In this document: in pieces, positions 1 to 7,298 of the stretch
Position numbering within the stretch: the first letter of the stretch is position 1
Layout: each line of letters starts with the position of its first letter
IMG/VR virus record: IMGVR_UViG_3300044637_001266
Location: 1 to 32,159 of that record
DNA from: a virus
DNA: 32,159 nucleotides
Direction: 5' to 3' (one strand)
Position numbers and translations under genes: made by a program
The notes under the pieces: model-generated
Database searches by the model: none
What the model was told of the DNA's origin: nothing
What the model saw: the letters and a program-made list of their open reading frames with translations, nothing else

Positions 1-2
1 TT

Positions 3-236
3 GTCACCAGTGTATCTATTACCAACCCTGGATTCGGCTACCAAGCTCCACCGCTGATTACATTTGTGGGCAATGGTGCAGGCGCCACTGCAACATCCAC
101 CATCGGAGAAAATGGCATTGTGACTGATATCAATTTGGTGTCAGGCGGCTCAGGATATCGTCCAAATCCCTACACCATGCTGTCAATTGCTGTGATAGTG
201 TCCACTGGGTATGTGGAAAATATAAAATACCGTTAA
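3..236 (+). CDS. C-terminal end of a phage structural protein (5' truncated)
   Basis: The open frame runs in from the left edge and stops with TAA at 234-236, so only the last 77 residues are visible. It carries two copies of a beta-rich motif common in large virion proteins: NPGFGYQAPP followed by an ITFVG strand, and SGGSGYRPNP about 40 residues later. This Gly-x-Gly-Tyr pattern is frequent in repeats of T4-type tail or baseplate-associated proteins of aquatic phages. The last ~20 residues are a hydrophobic strand and a basic end (KYR). No catalytic motif is visible. The next gene has its own promoter, so this gene probably ends a transcription unit, although I see no hairpin terminator in the 46-base gap. 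Assignment as structural is family-level inference. Confidence 0.6.
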   Translation, partial: VTSVSITNPGFGYQAPPLITFVGNGAGATATSTIGENGIVTDINLVSGGSGYRPNPYTMLSIAVIVSTGYVENIKYR

Positions 237-247
237 ACCAAAACAAG

Positions 248-276
248 TTGATTGTTGCAGTAAAACATGTTATAAT
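248..276 (+). promoter_or_regulatory. sigma70-type promoter of the primase-helicase unit
   Basis: The -35 box TTGATT (248-253) and the perfect -10 box TATAAT (271-276) are separated by exactly 17 bases. The primase ATG begins 7 bases after the last -10 base, which is where transcription normally starts. The mRNA would therefore be leaderless or nearly so, and no Shine-Dalgarno sequence is present in this short gap. Confidence 0.75.
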
Positions 277-282
277 ACTAAC

Positions 283-1275
283 ATGATTGATGTGTTGGCA
301 TTTTTACCTGCAAAAAGAAAACAGTCTAGTTCTGGATGGCTCAGTTTCAATGCACCCTGTTGCGTACACAACGGCAACACACCAGATCGCAGAAGCAGAG
401 GCGGCATTAAACTTTCCGAACAAGGCTGGAGTTATCACTGCTTCAACTGTGGATACACTGCAAGTTTCATACTGGGACGCAATATCAGTTTCAAAGCACG
501 TCGACTGCTTGAATGGTTAGGCGTTCCAGAAAACGACATCAATCAAATCAATCTTGAAAGCATGCGCCATCGCAGCATGGAAGGCATGCTGGAGGATCGT
601 CAGCGTGTGTGGAACCAGTTGGCACCAATAGAATTCAAAGAAGCAGATCTTCCTGATTTTGTAGATTTTGTAACACCCGATACTCCTAAAGAATGGGCAT
701 ACCTACAAAGCAGACATGTGCCAGAAGATTATCCTGTAATGGTAGTACAGCCGGGTTTCAGGGAAGGTGTTGTAGTGCCATTCACATACAACAACCGAGT
801 TGTAGGCAGTACAATACGATTTTTAGACAATCGTAATCCACGCTACATCAATGACATGCCCCGGGGCTATGTGTTTGGCATGGATCTACAGCAAACAGGA
901 TGGCAACATGTGATTGTGACCGAAGGCATCTTTGATGCGTTATGCATTGGTGGGCTGGCAGTGATGCACAATGAGATAAGTGACGAGCAGGTAAGATTGA
1001 TACGCAGTTTAGGTCGCGATGTCACAGTGGTGCCGGATCAAGATTCAGCAGGACTTGCACTGATAGACCGTGCAGTAGAGTTGGGGTGGGCAGTGAGTAT
1101 TCCTGATTGGCCAGACCAAGTAAAAGACGTCAATGACGCTGTGAAACTGTGGGGAAAGCTGCCAACCTTGCTAACTATACTGCAATCAAGAGAGACAAGT
1201 AAGATAAAAATTGAGTTGCGGAAACGACAACTTGAAAAGAAAATCAACAGACCAAGAGAACTACTAGATGCTTAA
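283..1275 (+). CDS. DNA primase, T4 gp61-like (zinc finger + Toprim)
   Basis: This gene should make RNA primers for lagging-strand replication in partnership with the helicase that follows. The N-terminus has a zinc-binding motif, with C26/C27 and H29 followed by C53 and C56 (YHCFNCG). The catalytic Toprim domain is clear: E214-G215 within VTEGIFDAL, the D252-x-D254 pair within VPDQDSAG, and KDVND at 281-285. The 330-residue length fits phage gp61-type primases, which lack the long DnaB-binding tail of bacterial DnaG. The ATG at 283 lies where transcription from the upstream promoter should begin, so translation is probably leaderless. The gene overlaps the helicase start by 8 bases, indicating translational coupling and equimolar primosome production. 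The alternative, a bacterial DnaG fragment, is unlikely given the compact length and context. Confidence 0.92.
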   Translation: MIDVLAFLPAKRKQSSSGWLSFNAPCCVHNGNTPDRRSRGGIKLSEQGWSYHCFNCGYTASFILGRNISFKARRLLEWLGVPENDINQINLESMRHRSMEGMLEDRQRVWNQLAPIEFKEADLPDFVDFVTPDTPKEWAYLQSRHVPEDYPVMVVQPGFREGVVVPFTYNNRVVGSTIRFLDNRNPRYINDMPRGYVFGMDLQQTGWQHVIVTEGIFDALCIGGLAVMHNEISDEQVRLIRSLGRDVTVVPDQDSAGLALIDRAVELGWAVSIPDWPDQVKDVNDAVKLWGKLPTLLTILQSRETSKIKIELRKRQLEKKINRPRELLDA

Positions 1276-2677
1276 AGAATACGGATTAGATGTACAGAGA
1301 TTGTTTCTGGAAATGATGCTGGAAGATGCTGCCAGCTATGTGCGGGTACAGAACATTTATAATCCGGCCAACTTTGATCGCAGTCTAAGACCAGCAGCAG
1401 AGTTCATCAAAGAGCATTCTGAAAAACACAAGACCTTGCCGGATCGCACACAAATCTCGGCCACAACCGGAGTTAAACTGGCCGCAGTGCCAGACCTGAA
1501 CGAAGGACACTACGAGTGGTTCATGACTGAGTTTGAAGCGTTTACTAGACGTCAAGAACTTGAGCGGGCCATTTTAAAAAGTGCTGACCTATTGGAAAAA
1601 GGCGAGTATGATCCTGTAGAAAAACTGATCAAAGATGCAGTACAGATCAGTCTAACAAAAGACATGGGCACTGATTACTTTGCTGATCCTGCTGCTCGAA
1701 TTAATCGATACTTCAATTCAGGTGGACAAGTAAGCACAGGTTGGCCACAAGTGGACAAGTTGTTGTATGGTGGATTCAGTCGTGGCGAACTGAACATTTT
1801 TGCCGGTGGCTCAGGATCAGGCAAAAGTTTGGTAATGATGAACATTGCATTGAACTGGTTACAGCAAGGACTTTCGGGTGTGTATATCAGTCTTGAATTG
1901 AGTGAAGAACTTACCAGTTTGAGAACTGACGCCATGTTGACCAACATGAGTACCAAGGACATTCGCAAGGATATTGATACAGCAACATTAAAAGTCAAAA
2001 TGACTGGTAAGAAGTTTGGTCAGTATCGCGTCAAGGCCTTGCCGGCACAGAGCAACATCAACGACATTAGAAGTTACATCAAAGAAGTACAGATACAAAC
2101 TGGTATCCGTGTGGATTTTATCATGTGCGACTATCTGGACCTGCTGATGCCGGTCAGTGCCAAAGTCAGTCCCAACGACTTGTTTGTCAAAGACAAGTAT
2201 GTGAGTGAAGAACTGCGCAACCTGGCCAAAGAATTGAATGTGTTGTTTGTAACAGCATCGCAGTTGAATCGATCGGCTGTGGAAGAAATTGAATTTGATC
2301 ACAGTCACATATCCGGTGGTATCTCAAAGATCAACACAGCAGACAATGTGTTTGGTATCTTTACCAGTCGTGCCATGAAAGAACGCGGCAAGTATCAGAT
2401 ACAGTGTATGAAAAGTCGCAGCAGTACCGGTGTTGGACAAAAGGTCGATCTAGAGTACAACATTGACACCATGCGCATCACAGACAACGGCGGTGATGAT
2501 GACAACAGCAGCGGATCCGTTAAAAAGCCCAGCATTTACGACAGCATCAAGCCGCAAAGTCGCATCAACAATCCAACAGAAAAGATTGACAGCGACACAG
2601 GCGAAATAAGCAAAATCACAGCAGATGTACAAAGTGCTAAACTAAAACAATTACTTGGACAAATCAAGCAGGCATGA
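1268..2677 (+). CDS. Replicative DNA helicase, T4 gp41/DnaB-like
   Basis: This is a hexameric 5'-3' helicase of the DnaB superfamily that would unwind DNA at the fork and recruit the primase encoded just upstream. Residues 1-150 form a helical N-terminal domain. The RecA-like motor follows, with Walker A GGSGSGKS at 180-187, the Walker B strand DFIMCDYLD at 283-291, and a Q332 sensor within VTASQLNRSA. The SRSSTGVG stretch near residue 385 matches the arginine-finger/DNA-loop region of DnaB_C proteins. The C-terminal 60 residues (after about 408) are acidic and low-complexity (GGDDDNSSGS) and look like a disordered tail. At 469 residues it has the size of T4 gp41. Its TGA overlaps the ATG of the next gene (ATGA), so a foreign-looking cassette is fused directly to the replication operon. 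Confidence 0.93.
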   Translation: MLKEYGLDVQRLFLEMMLEDAASYVRVQNIYNPANFDRSLRPAAEFIKEHSEKHKTLPDRTQISATTGVKLAAVPDLNEGHYEWFMTEFEAFTRRQELERAILKSADLLEKGEYDPVEKLIKDAVQISLTKDMGTDYFADPAARINRYFNSGGQVSTGWPQVDKLLYGGFSRGELNIFAGGSGSGKSLVMMNIALNWLQQGLSGVYISLELSEELTSLRTDAMLTNMSTKDIRKDIDTATLKVKMTGKKFGQYRVKALPAQSNINDIRSYIKEVQIQTGIRVDFIMCDYLDLLMPVSAKVSPNDLFVKDKYVSEELRNLAKELNVLFVTASQLNRSAVEEIEFDHSHISGGISKINTADNVFGIFTSRAMKERGKYQIQCMKSRSSTGVGQKVDLEYNIDTMRITDNGGDDDNSSGSVKKPSIYDSIKPQSRINNPTEKIDSDTGEISKITADVQSAKLKQLLGQIKQA

Positions 2678-3168
2678 CCATTGACCATAATTTCTGGAGA
2701 GATCAGCAATTAAACGGATTTAAAAATCTCACTGGCACATGCACAATATTAGAGCAAGAATCGGTGATGTTAAATTTTGTAAAAACATGCACTGATGTGG
2801 TATGGCGGTGGGCAGCACCAGACACTAAATTTAAAAAAATATGTCAAGAGCATATTACGATCAACAACGACAAGTACAACGGTGTGATAATATTTGGTCC
2901 AGTACTGGAACAACAAACCACACAGTCATTGGTAAATACCATACAACAATTAACAAGTGAATGCGAATATGCTTATGTAGCAATCAATCGTTATGAAGTT
3001 GTACAGCATGATTTAAATATTACATTGTTCAATGAGATTAACGATAGTTTAGACACTATTATGCATCACTGCAATAATAAATTTAAAAGATTGCACACTT
3101 TTGATCAAGTCGACGGGAATCATATGGTCGCTGCACATCCAATGGACTGTTACGGATTATGCAAATAG
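2674..3168 (+). CDS. Uncharacterised protein, first gene of the AT-rich radical SAM cassette
   Basis: A 164-residue protein that I do not recognise. The start overlaps the helicase stop (ATGA), so it is likely translated by re-initiation. The middle reads as an alternating strand-helix segment (NGVIIFGPVLEQQ, then a helix, then YAYVAINRYEV), suggesting a small alpha/beta fold. No signal peptide or membrane helix is evident. Eight cysteines, including the C-terminal DCYGLCK, are many for this size, but they do not form an obvious metal site. Codons are much more A/T-ending than in the helicase before it. It overlaps the next gene by 10 bases. The role is probably tied to the radical SAM gene two positions downstream, which is inference from operon structure only. 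Confidence 0.75.
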   Translation: MTIDHNFWRDQQLNGFKNLTGTCTILEQESVMLNFVKTCTDVVWRWAAPDTKFKKICQEHITINNDKYNGVIIFGPVLEQQTTQSLVNTIQQLTSECEYAYVAINRYEVVQHDLNITLFNEINDSLDTIMHHCNNKFKRLHTFDQVDGNHMVAAHPMDCYGLCK

Positions 3169-3710
3169 TACCTGGTTATAGCACAGACTTTGGACCAATT
3201 CGTCTGATTCAGCAATTCAGATTATATCATTTGTCTCGCCCGGCTGTTAAAAAATGGCGTGCGACTCGTTACGGAATTCCGTATAAACTTGATTTTACTG
3301 ATCGATGGATTCTGGACAATTTAAAAAATAATAAACTGGTAGCAGTTGATTGCGCCGGCTGGTATTTTCAAGAGTTTGATATCAACACAACTTGTTTAGA
3401 AAGTGATATGTTATCTAAACAATACTTTCCCGGGTGCTATGTTGAGCCTGATATTCTTACGCATCGCCCAACCTACATTCCAACAGATGAAACGATAGTT
3501 TTTAAATTTCCTTGGTTTTTAAAATATGCAACTTTAACTCAATTTGTAAATTTTTTAAACGTGTGGGTCAAATCTGTTACTGTAATAAATTTTTATCCTA
3601 TTTTTATTCAACATAATCATTTGAAATTTACTTTAGACTCATTGGTGAAAGAACAAGTTAGTTTTGACATAAAGATTGTTAATCCAACTCTGTGGGTGGT
3701 CTCGCCATGA
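3159..3710 (+). CDS. Uncharacterised protein, second gene of the AT-rich radical SAM cassette
   Basis: A 183-residue protein of unknown function, rich in Phe, Tyr and Trp. The recognisable feature is LVAVDCAGWYFQEF around residues 61-74: a hydrophobic strand ending in D-C-A-G-W, reminiscent of the first strand and glycine turn of Rossmann-type folds, followed by CLESD. This is only a suggestion of a nucleotide- or SAM-binding fold. The rest is alternating strands with many aromatic residues (FKFPWFLKY, VTVINFYPIF). The gene overlaps its upstream neighbour by 10 bases and its stop overlaps the downstream radical SAM start (ATGA). Base composition is AT-rich like the rest of the cassette. A partner or substrate-handling role for the radical SAM enzyme is plausible but unproven. 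Confidence 0.72.
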   Translation: MQIVPGYSTDFGPIRLIQQFRLYHLSRPAVKKWRATRYGIPYKLDFTDRWILDNLKNNKLVAVDCAGWYFQEFDINTTCLESDMLSKQYFPGCYVEPDILTHRPTYIPTDETIVFKFPWFLKYATLTQFVNFLNVWVKSVTVINFYPIFIQHNHLKFTLDSLVKEQVSFDIKIVNPTLWVVSP

Positions 3711-4735
3711 CTCGGTGTGTGTTAATACAACACGGATTGACGGTTAGTCATGACGGTAGTAGATTTGGAACATGTTGTTACAATCAAACAGACCCCGCAA
3801 CATATACATCTGACAGTGTTGACCCAGTTGGTTGCCGTGCTTGTATAGATCAGGAAAATAATAATATATTTTCCTATCGGCAAGGAGCCAATCAGATATA
3901 CGGGCTAGAACACAATCATTCGTTGCCTATAGTAGTGGATGTATATCCTAATAGAAATTGTGATCTAGCTTGTAAAATCTGTGGATCTCATTCTAGCTCT
4001 ACCTGGGCAAAACTTGAAAATGTTAAAATCAATTCAAATTTTAACATGAATTTTTCAGATTTTAAAACTAAATTTAATAAAATTGACCTATCACAGGTGC
4101 AAGAAATTAATTTTTCAGGTGGCGAGCCGTTTTTAAACAATAATGTTAAACAGTACATAGAACAATTGTCGGACCGATGTGATTTTTCTAAAATAACTTT
4201 ACGACTTAGTACAAACGGATCACACAAACTAAATTCAAAACTAATAGATTTTTTCCTACAGTTTGCTTTAGTAAGGGTTCGATTTAGTTTAGATGATATC
4301 GGTACAGGACATGAATATCAACGTTGGCCATCGCGGTGGAACCAATGGGAAACCAACTGGAAGATTTTTTTAGAAGATATGCCACATACGGTCATGCCTG
4401 CTATAAATCGTACAATTGGATTACTTAATATTAATCGTTTGCACCTACTAGATAAATGGCACCAGCAACATCTGACTAGTAAATTTGGTGACCCTATTGA
4501 ATTAATAGATCACTACGTATCTGGATCATACAGTCTTGACAACTTGCCAATGGCACTGAAAGAACACATTGGTCAACATCGGGAAGTTTACAGTCGGGCA
4601 TGGGCTGCTGTTAAAAATAGGTCAACTATTACGGATCTCACCAATTTAAGACAAACAATTGTAAAACACGATCAGTTGCATAACACCTCGTTAAAAGAAT
4701 TCAATCCAGATCTTTATAACATTATATTTTCATGA
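3707..4735 (+). CDS. Radical SAM protein, twitch-domain type
   Basis: Counted from ATG 3707, which overlaps the previous stop in an ATGA and is preferred over an in-frame GTG at 3692, the protein has 342 residues. The radical SAM cluster motif is C85-x3-C89-x2-C92 (NRNCDLACKICG), followed by the SAM-binding GGEP at 138-141 and an STNGS strand near 168. Upstream there are CCYN and GCRAC cysteines (residues 23-46) that could form an additional Fe-S or metal site, as in radical SAM enzymes with auxiliary clusters. Proteins with this layout in marine phages are generally annotated as twitch domain-containing radical SAM proteins, and their substrate is unknown. The C-terminal third is helical (about 230-342). 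It needs a [4Fe-4S] cluster and a reductant. The phage also encodes IscU/IscA 8 kb away, but a link is inference. Confidence 0.88.
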   Translation: MTRCVLIQHGLTVSHDGSRFGTCCYNQTDPATYTSDSVDPVGCRACIDQENNNIFSYRQGANQIYGLEHNHSLPIVVDVYPNRNCDLACKICGSHSSSTWAKLENVKINSNFNMNFSDFKTKFNKIDLSQVQEINFSGGEPFLNNNVKQYIEQLSDRCDFSKITLRLSTNGSHKLNSKLIDFFLQFALVRVRFSLDDIGTGHEYQRWPSRWNQWETNWKIFLEDMPHTVMPAINRTIGLLNINRLHLLDKWHQQHLTSKFGDPIELIDHYVSGSYSLDNLPMALKEHIGQHREVYSRAWAAVKNRSTITDLTNLRQTIVKHDQLHNTSLKEFNPDLYNIIFS

Positions 4736-5451
4736 AAACAGTTATAGTATTTCGAGAAGGCCACAGCGGACACTATTTAAAGTCTATAATTTTAAATAGT
4801 AGTTTGCATGGTGTTGGATTCAGAATGTCTGAAAATCATAAAGCAAGTGGTATCACGCTGACCCATAACAACAATTATCAAGATCATACATTGGAATTTG
4901 ATTTGGCATTAAGGATCTTGCCTACTAAAAAAATCTATTCAGCAATATATAATAACTTTATGAAAAAGCTAATAGACGAACAGTATTGTTTTACGGTATT
5001 AGACAATTGGCATGCTGATACAGTGTTTTGGTACGACCGTTGTTACCACAATATAATAGAATACCATGATTTGATCACAAAAGATATACAATCTAACTGT
5101 TATACAAATATTATTGATTTTGACCAATTGTTAGATAAAAACTATTTAAGTGATATTTTATACAAATATTTTCAAATTGAATTTGATGACAGCCGGGAAA
5201 CTATTAGAAAAACATACGAAGGATTGCAGTTACCCGTAGAATTGGATCAAGACAGATCCAGTATGGAAGATATTGTAGATGTAATCGAAGACACACTATT
5301 ACTAAAAAATCCGTGGTTTTTTACCTATTGCATACACAAATATGAATTAGCAAATAATTTTACATCTCAAAATAGACTATGGTCAATTAACAACATTGAC
5401 CAACCGCCGACCAAACAATTATTACTGTCGTTAGCCGCGCAATATAGTTAA
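4732..5451 (+). CDS. Uncharacterised protein, last gene of the radical SAM cassette; possibly P-loop/sulfotransferase-like
   Basis: A 239-residue protein starting in an ATGA overlap with the radical SAM gene. The N-terminus is a strand followed by a small-residue loop and helix: VIVFREGHSGHYLKSII at residues 4-20. The R-x-G-H-S-G-x-x-L pattern resembles the 5'-phosphosulfate-binding loop of sulfotransferase-like P-loop proteins, which is a weak similarity. The rest is helical with many Asp, Tyr and Asn residues (YRFDQLL-like segments, IDFDQLLD near 128). There is no signal peptide and no membrane segment. Codon use is strongly A/T-ending. It is the last gene of the cassette; 58 bases later a late promoter opens the structural module. 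The function is unassigned. Confidence 0.72.
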   Translation: MKTVIVFREGHSGHYLKSIILNSSLHGVGFRMSENHKASGITLTHNNNYQDHTLEFDLALRILPTKKIYSAIYNNFMKKLIDEQYCFTVLDNWHADTVFWYDRCYHNIIEYHDLITKDIQSNCYTNIIDFDQLLDKNYLSDILYKYFQIEFDDSRETIRKTYEGLQLPVELDQDRSSMEDIVDVIEDTLLLKNPWFFTYCIHKYELANNFTSQNRLWSINNIDQPPTKQLLLSLAAQYS

Positions 5452-5479
5452 TATTTAGATTTGATCTAATTGCCCATCC

Positions 5480-5490
5480 GATAAATAACA
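5480..5490 (+). promoter_or_regulatory. T4-type late promoter box
   Basis: GATAAATAACA lies 20 bases upstream of the ATG at 5510. It matches seven of eight bases of the T4 late -10 consensus TATAAATA, which is read by host RNA polymerase carrying the gp55 sigma factor. It sits in the only gap between the radical SAM cassette and the structural module. An AAGGTGT ribosome-binding site follows at 5493-5499. Confidence 0.6.
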
Positions 5491-5509
5491 CAAAGGTGTC
5501 AGGCCCAAA

Positions 5510-5758
5510 ATGCAAAAGAAAACTAGAAGTTTGTTAGAAGAACTCGATTCAATGTACGTTGAGCGTGACAACCGCCATGTGATTGAAAACCGTGCCAGTA
5601 ACATCATAGCCAGTGCCATACGCCTGCTAGAGCAGATTGACTCCATTTACGAGCCCGAAACTGCTAAGAATTTACAACGCAAATTGCTCAATGCCATCAA
5701 CCTGCGTGACCCAGGCAAATTTACCAGAACCGTGAGAAAAACTGATGCAAATTCATGA
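5510..5758 (+). CDS. Small uncharacterised helical protein opening the late module
   Basis: An 82-residue, highly charged, mostly helical protein ([23 protein letters not shown], then a second helix [16 protein letters not shown]). It ends in a basic tail ([10 protein letters not shown]). The AAGGTGT ribosome-binding site and a late promoter box stand just ahead. It overlaps the next gene by 14 bases, so the two are probably translationally coupled. No enzyme motif, signal or membrane segment is visible. Its placement at the head of a run of probable virion genes suggests an assembly or regulatory role in late infection, which is inference. Confidence 0.78.
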   Translation: MQKKTRSLLEELDSMYVERDNRHVIENRASNIIASAIRLLEQIDSIYEPETAKNLQRKLLNAINLRDPGKFTRTVRKTDANS

Positions 5759-7298
5759 ACTGAGTCGTAGACGCCGCACAGACGAAGGTGTCTTTGACGT
5801 CGTTAAAGGTATCGGTAAGGCCGCAGGTTCTGCTCTCGGGGCTGCCACCGGCGTCACCAATCCCAATGCACAAGCAGCCTCTGCAGGAATTCTTGACCCT
5901 GCAAAAAAATTAGACGCAGTAAGAAAAAACAAGGACATGCAGAGAGTTGCTGCACAACTGGCCGCAGGATGGACTGCAGAAGCAACAAAACTAACTAAGG
6001 CACCAGCAGCTGGTGCAGCACCACTGCCCGAAGCAGTGGGCACATACAATAAAAAAACTGGCGCAGCAAATTTAGATGGTAAAACAATGACTTCATTGTC
6101 AGACTTGCCGCCTGCAATACAGCAACAGATACAAGCAAAACAACAAGCTGCTGTACCAGGCAGCGATGCTACACCAACATCTGCAGAACAAGATGCAGCC
6201 GATGCAAGAGTTGCAGCTTCTGGTGCAAGTCCCGAAGAAGTTGCAAAGCAACGAGCAGCTAGAGAACAAACAATAGCAGCCAGAACTTCGCGTACTGCAC
6301 CAACGGTCAAAACAGCTGATCCATCCGTTGATCCAAGATTAAATCCAACTGCTAATCCAAGATTAAATCCAACTGCTAATCCGGCGATAAATCCAACTGC
6401 TAATCCGGCGATAAATCCAACTGCTAATCCGGCGATAAATCCAACTGCTAATCCGGCTGCCGCAACAACAACACCAACTAAACCTGGCGCACCACCGGGA
6501 TTCAATGCTGCCAATGTAATGAAGATGCCAGGCATGCAGCCGGCTGGTAAGAAACCTGCACCTGCCTCTGCTGCAACGACACCCAAGCCCGGTGCCCCTC
6601 CTGGATTCAATGCTGCCAATGTGATGAAGATGCCGGGCATGCCCGGACAACCTGCAACACCCGGGTCAATAACACCCGGAGCAGCAGGAGGTGGTGCTGG
6701 ACAGCCCGACGCAGTAACACCGCCTGCTGACCCGGCAGAAAAAGAATATTGGAACAAGTTTTTAGCATATGTAAATAAAAAAACCGCCATTAGAGATGCC
6801 AGCACTTATCAAATGATCGGGCTAGATCAAATTCAAAAGCAATCTGGATATAAAAATGAACTTGAAGCAGCCAAAGCCAAAATTTTACAAGCATACAAAG
6901 CCGGGCAAGATGTAACACCAGCAGCCACTGAATATATATTGACAGCAATGGCTGGCGCCCAACTGATATCTTCAAAAAATAGGGCCGGCGTGGAACTAGA
7001 ACAGCCAGAAGTAGATCCAAACGATCCAGACGCTGCCGCAGGAGCCACAGGAGACAACGGTGCTGCCGCAGGCGGTGCAGCGCCTGGTACTGCGCCCGGT
7101 ACTGCGCCCACTGCTGGTGGCAGAATTCTTGATACCGCAGGTGTACAAGGGCTATTCAAGTTGAACGGGGTTGATCCCGCACTGCTACCCAAACTTGGAA
7201 CTGAATTAAGACGAGCCAGCGGAACCAACGCTGTGACCACAACTGGCAACGGCACAGTTGATAACATGCTGAAAGCATTGGGATTCAAAGTAACATGA
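5745..7298 (+). CDS. Ala/Pro-rich repeat protein of the late module, probable virion or assembly protein
   Basis: A 517-residue low-complexity protein. The first ~40 residues carry a basic start ([11 protein letters not shown]) and a glycine/alanine-rich amphipathic segment. Residues ~75-190 are Ala-rich helices. Residues ~200-240 are five copies of NPTANP-containing 8-mers. Residues 246-264 and 281-299 are duplicate copies of [20 protein letters not shown] compact domain follows (about 328-420, starting [15 protein letters not shown]), then an Ala/Gly/Pro linker, and a final folded segment ([19 protein letters not shown]) reaching the end. This string of short folded modules joined by disordered linkers fits an internal scaffold, linker or head protein. 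The short N-terminal MQIHEL peptide resembles those of three other proteins here. A long antisense frame across it is a composition artefact. Function is not assigned. Confidence 0.82.
   Translation: MQIHELSRRRRTDEGVFDVVKGIGKAAGSALGAATGVTNPNAQAASAGILDPAKKLDAVRKNKDMQRVAAQLAAGWTAEATKLTKAPAAGAAPLPEAVGTYNKKTGAANLDGKTMTSLSDLPPAIQQQIQAKQQAAVPGSDATPTSAEQDAADARVAASGASPEEVAKQRAAREQTIAARTSRTAPTVKTADPSVDPRLNPTANPRLNPTANPAINPTANPAINPTANPAINPTANPAAATTTPTKPGAPPGFNAANVMKMPGMQPAGKKPAPASAATTPKPGAPPGFNAANVMKMPGMPGQPATPGSITPGAAGGGAGQPDAVTPPADPAEKEYWNKFLAYVNKKTAIRDASTYQMIGLDQIQKQSGYKNELEAAKAKILQAYKAGQDVTPAATEYILTAMAGAQLISSKNRAGVELEQPEVDPNDPDAAAGATGDNGAAAGGAAPGTAPGTAPTAGGRILDTAGVQGLFKLNGVDPALLPKLGTELRRASGTNAVTTTGNGTVDNMLKALGFKVT
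6342..6458 (+). repeat. 24-bp tandem repeat inside the Ala/Pro-rich gene
   Basis: About five in-frame copies of a 24-base unit begin at 6342, 6366, 6390, 6414 and 6438. Each encodes N-P-T-A-N-P plus two residues. The first two copies end in AGATTA (Arg-Leu), the next three in GCGATA (Ala-Ile) or its truncated end. Copies of the same type are nearly identical at DNA level, which points to recent slippage or recombination. Whole-unit gain or loss would keep the frame. Confidence 0.9.
6480..6641 (+). repeat. Duplicated 57-bp coding segment (two copies, 48 bases apart)
   Basis: Bases 6480-6536 and 6585-6641 both encode the same 19 residues, [19 protein letters not shown], but differ at many third positions. 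The duplication is therefore older than the neighbouring 24-base repeat, and the peptide is under selection. It may be a short linear binding motif displayed twice. Confidence 0.85.

Noticed and set aside
5455-5469. TTAGAT-TTG-ATCTAA hairpin after the radical SAM cassette
   Set aside because: Only six mostly A-T pairs and no T-run follow, so I do not call it a terminator.
5455-5646. Reverse-strand frame covering the gap before 5510
   Set aside because: It would overlap both the late promoter and the 82-residue gene on the other strand and carries no signals of its own.
6342-6458. CRISPR-like repeats
   Set aside because: The 24-base repeats are directly contiguous, without spacers, and are in frame within a protein gene.
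5753-6805. 350-residue open frame on the reverse strand
   Set aside because: It is the mirror image of the Ala/Pro-rich repeat gene. GCN/CCN-rich codons leave few stops on the other strand, and there is no promoter or ribosome-binding site.
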